DNA of 64,000 nucleotides from Hevea brasiliensis. Its lineage: Eukaryota > Streptophyta > Magnoliopsida > Malpighiales > Euphorbiaceae. The notes beneath the pieces were generated by a model. The model was not told where the DNA came from and did not search any database. It worked only from the letters and a program-made list of their open reading frames with translations. A program made the translations under genes and the position numbers. The number at the start of each line of letters is the position of its first letter. Position 1 is the first letter of the stretch. Positions 57,453-64,000 of this stretch are shown in pieces. The DNA is taken from the NCBI RefSeq assembly GCF_030052815.1, contig NC_079501.1:92032759-92096758 (forward strand), in the 5' to 3' direction.

Positions 57453-57918
57453 TGTTATTTTTTGTGGCTTAAATTTTGAATATATTTTTTAATGGACTCA
57501 AATTGTGACCCGATCTGAAAGTTTGGCGCTGCGACTCGATTGGGATAAAAAGTGAGATCTATGGTGGTAGCAGAGGGCGTGGGCCGATAGGCTCGAGCCC
57601 AGAGCCCACCATTGATCTCTTTAGGGTTGCGGAGGCAACACCTCCGTGGTATGGACCACTATAAATATTGTAATATTCTACCCTCTGTAATAGAGTTGTA
57701 AGATATTTGAGAAACATACTGGGGTTAGGGTTTGAGAGTTCTGAGTAATTGTATCTTGCTCTTTTCATTATAATGGAACTTTTTTCTCTTGTCTTGCTTA
57801 TGGACGTAGACTTTATGGTTGAATCATATTAAATTCTGTGTTATTCTTTCTCTCTTTTCTATACTGTGTGATTGTACGATTTATGTGTGTGCCTTAGATT
57901 TACATGCCTATCATAAAA
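57453..57918 (+). repeat. 5' LTR of copia A3
   Basis: Starts TGTTATTTTTTGTGGC. The 3' end is decayed to TCATAAAA where TTATAACA is expected. It is followed by AAC and a decayed primer site TAGTATCAGAG from 57922. Confidence 0.87.
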
Positions 57919-57960
57919 AACTAGTATCAGAGTTTTATGCATAAAACCTAGGATTTACAA

Positions 57961-60900
57961 ATGGCATTGTCTTCAATAAAGTATGAGACGGAGATGTTTG
58001 ATGATGGATCGAGTTTCAGTCTATAGAAGATTAAAATCAAATCTTCTTTGATCCTACAAGGTCTATGGAAGGATAACTTTTCAGAACGTATGAAATAGGT
58101 GGAGAAGGTTGATTTGAAGGAGAGAGCCTTGAGTGCAATTTTCATGAGCGTAACTAATAATGTCCTATGCGAGATTGCAAGTGAAAACTCAATGTCTGTG
58201 GCATGGAAGAAATTGGAAGAGTTATACTCTACCAAATAACTGACCAACTACCTGTATTTGAAGAAAAAACTTTATAATCTGAGAATGAACGAAAGGTACG
58301 CCCATTAAAGAATATCTGAATGAATTTAATTCAATCATTATGGACCTAAAGAATATTGATATTGATATTGATATTGATAGTGAGGATTAGGCCCTTATTA
58401 TGTTATGTTCTTTGCCACCCTCTTATGAGACTTTTGTTGATACTCTGTTGTATGGGAAAGACAGTATTTCACTAGACGATGTTAGTAATTCTCTAAAATG
58501 GAAGGAGTTGAAGAAGAATTTTCCAGATAATAGAGAAAGGTTTGACGGAGAAGGTTTGATGAGCAGGGAAAGAACACATTCAAGTGAGGGTTCTTCCAGC
58601 AGGAAGAAATCTAAAGCCAGATCTAAGTTAAGAATTAAAAAGGCCAACTATTTTGAGTGAAGGGAGCAAGGTAACTACAGGAGAGACTGTCCCAAGTTGA
58701 AAAATAAAAAGGAAAAACAACCAAAAAGTTCTGCGAATGTGGTTGACAATTTTATCAATTCTGATGGTGTTGACAATGCTGAGAAAATTTCATCTATGAG
58801 TTCAGATCATAAACAAAATTCCTAGATTCTTGATACTGGTGCTACTTATAACATGTGTCCACACAAAAACTGATTTATTTCTTACAAACAGATGAGTGGT
58901 AAGATGTTTCTGGGCAATGATCATGCATTATTTGTGGAAGGAATTAGTGACATCAGATTGAGGATGTTTGATGGTGTTGCCAAAACTATAAAGTACTGGC
59001 ATATTCCAGGACTAAAGAGGAGCCTGATTTCTCTTAGGACACTTGACTCTCATGGATTCAGATACCATGCAGAGAATGGAGCTCTCAAAGTGTGCAAGGG
59101 CTCTATGGTACTCATGAAGAGCAGTTTAGTTTCAAGATTATATTTTCTTCAGAGCAGCACAGTTTCAGGAGACACTGCAGTAACATTCGGAAGTAATAAT
59201 CAAATTCAGACTCAATTGTGGCATTTGTGTCTTGGTTATATGAGTCAAAGAGGATTATCTGTGTTGAGCAAGCGAGATTTGTTGAACGGGCAGAAAATAA
59301 AATTTATGGACTTTTGTGAACACTGTGTGTTTAGCAAATAGACCAAGGTGAAGTTTAATAAAAAGGTAGCGCGCAAGACTAGAGGAATAGTGGATTATGT
59401 CCATTCAGATATATGGGGTCCTAGCAGAATAGCTTCCAAGAGCGGTGCTAGATACTTCATGACTTTAATTGATGATTACTCTCAGATGGTGTGGATGTAT
59501 TTTCTGAAAACAAAAGATGAGGCATTTTCAACCTTTGTAAAATGGAAGATGATGATTGAGAAGCAGATAAAAAGAAGGTCAAGCATCTTAAAACTGATAA
59601 CAGGTTAGAATTTTACAATCGTGAGTTCGATGCATTCTGCAGCAATAAAGGTATAGTGAGACACCACACTTGTACAAGGACACCACAATAGAATGGTATT
59701 GTAGAACGCATGAACATAACGCATTGTGACAAAGCACGAACCATGCTCTCACATTCAGGATTAGGAAATGATTTCTAGGCTAAAGCAATTAATACAGCCT
59801 GTTTCTTAGTTAATAGATCTCCATCTACGGCTATTGAGTGCAAAACTCCTTTTGAGATCTAGTCCAGTTCACTTGCTAATTACACTCAGCTGAGAGTGTT
59901 TGGTTGCCTTGCGTATGCTCATGTGAGAGATGGTAAGCTTGAGACGAGGGTAAGAAAATGCATATTTCTAGGTATGCATATGGAGTGAAAGGCTACATGT
60001 TGTGGTGCAATGATCTAAAGTCTTCAGGATTAATTATTAGTGGGGATGTGACATTTAATGAGTCTGCTTCATTGGATGGTCGGAGAGAGAAGTCAATAGC
60101 AGAATCAGATTATGGTGTTAGAGAACAGGTGAAGCTTGATATTGATACTTCAGCAGTTCAGTCTAGTGATTCAGAGGATGAGGTTTAAGATCTTGATCAA
60201 CAAGAGAATGCACCTGAGCAACAGCAACAGGAACCATATAGCATTACAACTGGTAGAGAGAGAAGATAGATTAGACCCTCACAGAGATATGTATATGCAG
60301 ATCTAGTTGCATTTGACTTGTCAGTTGCTGAGACAGTTGATGTGCATGAACCCAGCAATTATAGAGAAGCTATTTCTTGTTTAGATGCAGATCAGTTGAT
60401 TGATGCTATGGGTGAACAAATTGAATCTCTTCATAAGAATTAGACTTGGGAGCTTGTAACATTACCTAAGGGACAAAAAGTGATAGGTTACAAATGCATG
60501 TTCAAGAAAAAAGAAAGCACTCCAAGGGTTGAAGCACCTCGATATAAGGTACGATTGATAGCAAAAGGCTTTACTCAGAGGGACGGGATTGACTTTAATG
60601 AAGTTTTTTCTCCAGTTTTGAAGAACAGTTCTATCAGAGTCTTACTTGCTATGGTTACTCTTCATGATCTAGAGCTTGAAAAACTAGATGTGAAGATAAC
60701 ATTTTTGCATGATGAGTTAGAGGCGCAAATTTATGATTCAGCTTGAGGGATTTGTCATTCCAGGTATGGAAAATCATGTTTGCTCGATTAAGAAATCTTT
60801 ATATAGTTTGAAATAGTCCCTTAGGCAATGGTACAAAAGATTTGATACATTCATAGTTCATAATAGCTTTATTCATAGTTCATATGACAGTTGTGTGTAT

Positions 60901-61916
60901 CATAAGAAGCTTTCAGATGATTCCTTTGCCCATTTGCTGTTGTATATGGGTGACATGCTTATTGCTACTAAAAGCATGTCACAAATTAATATTCTGAAAA
61001 AGTAGTTGAGTGATGAGTTTGAGATGAAGGTTTTGGGTATTGCAAAGAAGATTTTGGGAATGCAAATTAATAGGCGTAGAAGTGTTGGGAAGCTTTTCTT
61101 ATCTTAGCAAGCCTATATTGAGAAAGTGCGTAATCATTTCAATATGAATAATGCTAAGCCTGTGGCATTCCATTTGCTGCCCATTTCAAGTTATCTGCAG
61201 ACATGTCACCAAAAACAGATGAGGAGATAGAGCATATGTCCAATGTTCCTTATTCTAGTGCTGTTAGTAGCATCATGTATTCTATGGTTTGCACCCAACC
61301 TGACATTTCACATGCAGTTAGTGTTGTGAGTAGATACATGGCATGTCCTGGGAAAGAGCATTGGCAGGTAGTAAAATGGATTCTAAGGTATTTGAAGGGA
61401 ACTACAGATGTTGATCTGACATTTGACAAAGCCAAGATGAGTGATTCAGTTGTTAGCTATGTGGATTCAGATTTTGCAGGGAACTTAGACAAGACGAGAT
61501 CTTTGACAGGCTATTTGTTTACTCTCTCTGGAAGTACTATCAGTTGAAAGGCAACACTGCAAGCTACAATTGCTTTGTCTATCACAGAGGCTAAATATAT
61601 GGCTTTAGCAGAGGCAGTAAAGGAAGTCTTATGGTTACAGGGTTTGGTAGGTGATCTTGGATCGATACAGAATAAGTCAATAGTGTTTTGTGACAATCAG
61701 AGTGCAATAAATCTCACAAAGAATCAAATGTACTATGAGCAAACTAAGCACAATAATGTAAGATATTACTTCATTCGGGACATTATATCTCAAGGGACTA
61801 TAGTTATGCAGAAAGTCTCTACACATGATAATCCAGTAGATATGATGACCAAGAGAGTCCCAGTCAGCAAGTTTAGGCATTGCCTAGACTTGGTTGGTAT
61901 TTGTAATGCTCAATAG
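57961..61916 (+). pseudogene. Copia A3 gag-pol polyprotein, degenerate
   Basis: From the ATG at 57961: UBN2-type gag (to 58660), knuckle remnant, protease ILDTGATYNMCPH near 58830, GAG-pre-integrase (58892-59341, QLWHLCLGYMSQRG) and integrase core (VDYVHSDIWGPSRIAS, YFMTLIDDYSQMVWMYFL). RT follows (60480-60746), then RNase H (61203-61916), ending SKFRHCLDLVGICNAQ. Stops or frameshifts lie near 58026, 58097, 58238, 58660, 59341, 59605 and 60735. The RT catalytic YVDD is now YMGD (near 60945), so the copy is inactive even apart from the stops; A1 and A2 keep YVDD. Confidence 0.87.
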
Positions 61917-62003
61917 TGCCCTTGCGAGGGCACATGGCAAGACAAAGTGTTTGTGATTTTTTTTTTGTTGATGATGGAGGGAATTCAAGCCAAGGGGAAG
62001 AAT

Positions 62004-62426
62004 TGTTATTTTTTGTGGCTTGAATTTTGGATATATTTTTTCATAAATTCGAATTATGATCTGATCTGAAAGTTTCGCGTGAGAGTTGATTGAAATAAAA
62101 AGTGAGATCTGTGGTGGTAACGGAGGACACGTGTTGATGTGCCTGGGCCTGAAGCCCACCACTGATCTCAGTATGAAACAGCATAATGTAATATTCTACC
62201 ATATTCGGGAAACATACTGCAGTTAGAGTTTGAGAGTTCTGAGTGATTGTATCTTGCTCTTTTCATCATAGTAGAACTTTTTTCTCTTGTCTTGGCCGTA
62301 GACGTAGACTTTACGGTTGAACCACGTTAAATCAAATTCTGTGTTATTATTCTTCTTCTCTTTTCTATACTTTGTGACTGTGTGATTTTTGTGCTTGTGT
62401 CTTAGATTTGCGTGCCTTTCATAACA
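62004..62426 (+). repeat. 3' LTR of copia A3
   Basis: Begins TGTTATTTTTTGTGGC after the purine tract CCAAGGGGAAGAA and ends TTTCATAACA. It is followed by TGCTC and the P450 copy 4 sequence. Confidence 0.87.
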
Positions 62427-62429
62427 TGC

Positions 62430-63385
62430 TCATCCAAGGTGTAATGGCTGAAGCGTGATTTGCAGTCCATGTTGAGGACACAGTGCGATGAGGGTAAGGG
62501 TGAGTGGACATATGTTGGTGAAGGGTTAAACTGATAACGCTGCAGAATCATTGGCAGTGCAATCTTTGTCTCTGTAATTGCAAAGTTAGAGTCCACACAA
62601 CTTCTAGGTCCCAATCATATTGAAGATGGGCAGCGACATTGTTATTGGTAGCTTTAGCCACACCTTCTGCGAATCTGTCTGGTTTGAAAAGGTGAACATC
62701 TTCTCCCCATATTTGAGGATTGTGATGAATTGCAGGAACTGGGATTTCGATTACCATATATTCAGGAAAGATTAATTTCCCAATCTGACTTGCCTTTGGA
62801 CTTGCCTTGTGACACTAACACCTGGGGGATATAGGCGCAGAGCTTCATTGATAATCATGTTCATCTACAGCAGAGAAAATTGGATCTTGAAATGAAAAAG
62901 TTGATAAATATTAATAAAAGAATTTGATTAGTGAGTAAGTTTTGCCAAATAATTCAAGGACTTCCTTTCTGGCTTTATCTTGCCAATCTGTGTGAATAGC
63001 TAGAAGAAAAAGAGTCCAGGTGATTGAACTCGCAGTTGTTTCATGTCCAGCAAAATAAAACGTCTTGCATTCATCAATCACGTCTTCAACTGATTCTCCT
63101 ATCAGAATCATCATCATGATGTGCCTTCAAAGGTAATCCAAGAAAATCACTTCCAAAGCCATCTGATGACTGGCCCATAATTGCTGCTTCCACTCTTCTC
63201 TTCATCATATTTATGATGGAATTTCTTATCCCTTGTTCTAGTTTGTCTGATTCAACATCATCTGCTGTTTTCACAAGGTTGCTGCAACAACAGAAACAAC
63301 TATTAACTTCGTATCTTTGTCTCTGTAAATGCAAAATTGAAGCCCACGCAACTTCTAGGTCCCAAACCAAATGGAAGATATTAAG
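62430..63385 (-). pseudogene. CYP749A-like: Cytochrome P450, CYP749A-like, copy 4; truncated and rearranged
   Basis: Exon 5 (62430-62865) and part of exon 4 (about 62945-63281) are recognisable: [21 protein letters not shown]-helix EALR, FKPDRFAEG and a heme loop in a shifted frame. Lesions: deletion of the end of exon 4 and most of intron 4 (KEVLELFGK runs straight into intron sequence), a 2-bp deletion near 63094, 1-bp deletions near 62612 and 62490. The loop reads RSCVD where RSCVG is expected. Upstream of exon 4, instead of exons 1-3, there is an isolated heme-loop fragment (63315-63381, FGLGPRSCVG in minus frame). The stop codon (62430-62432) overlaps the copia A3 target site. Confidence 0.9.
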
Positions 63386-63629
63386 GTTGTGGACAGCTCC
63401 TGAGATTTCAAACTAAACTAAAGAATTGTACTAAAATTAAAAAAGAACCGTTATTATAAGGACTAAACTTATATTTATTGTTTGGGTTTAATTTTAATTT
63501 TTCATTAAGAATTGAATCAAAATCATAACAAACTGAAATCGAACTAAAGAATCAATTTTGTATATATGTTCTTTTTATATATTTTATAATTTTAATAAAA
63601 TTATATATAAATATATGTAATTAAGATTG

Positions 63630-63687
<58 letters not shown>

Positions 63688-64000
63688 CTTTATTTATCTT
63701 TAATTATAAGTGGAAGACATTAGTCATAATAAGAGCAAAAACAAACAGGAAGAGGAGATTGAAGATTTGTATTTGTCATCTGAGTCAAACTTGAATTCTG
63801 ATTCCTGAAGACAGAGAAGTAGTGCTGCAACAATGCCATTAAGGGATGACTAAAACACAATCTGCGTTTTCAGGCTAATACAGTTCCATTAAAGCCTCCA
63901 AGGCCATCTGGAAATCTAGGGTTTAAATAAGCTGTTTGGGAATTTGGGAGATTTGGGAATTAGGGCTTTTTTTTTTTTCGCATATGGGACCCACCAATAC
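63386..64000. other. Right-hand flank, AT-rich, with (TA)n tract
   Basis: A (TA)n microsatellite occupies 63632-63686. The last 250 bp are less AT-rich with no recognisable frame. No gene seen. Confidence 0.45.

Larger units (their letters stand above)
57453..62426 (+). mobile_element. Ty1/copia retrotransposon A3 (Tork-type)
   Basis: A 4,974-bp copy with a perfect TGCTC duplication (57448-57452 and 62427-62431). LTRs are at 57453-57918 and 62004-62426. Best-preserved layout of the three A copies, with no nested insert. Its plus orientation is opposite to the P450 copy it interrupts. LTR lengths differ (466 versus 423 bp) because of a deletion of about 60 bp in the 3' LTR around 62180. Confidence 0.93.

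Overview
The window is plant nuclear DNA from a eudicot, and most of it is transposable element. Genes with several introns and GT-AG boundaries, a local family of CYP72-clan cytochrome P450 genes (CYP749A-like), Ty3/gypsy Tekay-type and Ty1/copia Tork-type LTR retrotransposons, a Cassandra-like TRIM, a hAT remnant and foldback MITEs all point to this. Euphorbiaceae is my guess for the family, but it rests on general resemblance only.

Host content: four P450 copies lie on the minus strand. Copy 1 (1-1817) runs off the left edge; the part in view is intact. Copy 2 (43386-45376) is complete, with five exons and about 517 residues, and is the best candidate for a working gene. Copy 3 (46644-49321) keeps the same exon layout but has nonsense codons, a frameshift, a 56-bp out-of-frame duplication over the oxygen-binding helix and a 570-bp retroelement in its last exon. 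Copy 4 (62430-63385) is a 5'-truncated, rearranged relic. A copia element landed at its stop codon and moved its 3' flank to 57325-57447.

Transposon layout, mostly delimited by target-site duplications (TSDs) readable in the sequence: a 13.2-kb Tekay-type gypsy element (2456-15628, TSD ATATT) carries a 2.1-kb LTR-like insert in its protease. Copia A1 (16919-25236) has a solo Tekay-like LTR in its 3' LTR. A solo LTR (25404-32724, TSD GGTAT) carries a second LTR of its own family in opposite orientation. Copia A2 (33365-41807, TSD GATTA) carries another solo LTR (TSD CCAAG). Copia A3 (57453-62426, TSD TGCTC) sits at the end of P450 copy 4. Between and around copies 3 and 4 lie two foldback MITEs of one family, a Cassandra-like TRIM (49939-50716), a hAT deletion derivative (52982-54897) and a roughly 1.1-kb foldback repeat (55758-56886).

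None of the retroelement polyproteins can be read through. Many stops are at codons one C-to-T (or G-to-A) change from the expected sense codon, as expected for old methylated repeats. Four Tekay-like solo LTRs against one element with two LTRs suggests frequent LTR-LTR recombination. Exon boundaries, insertion boundaries and TSDs were read by eye; percent identities and ages were not computed.
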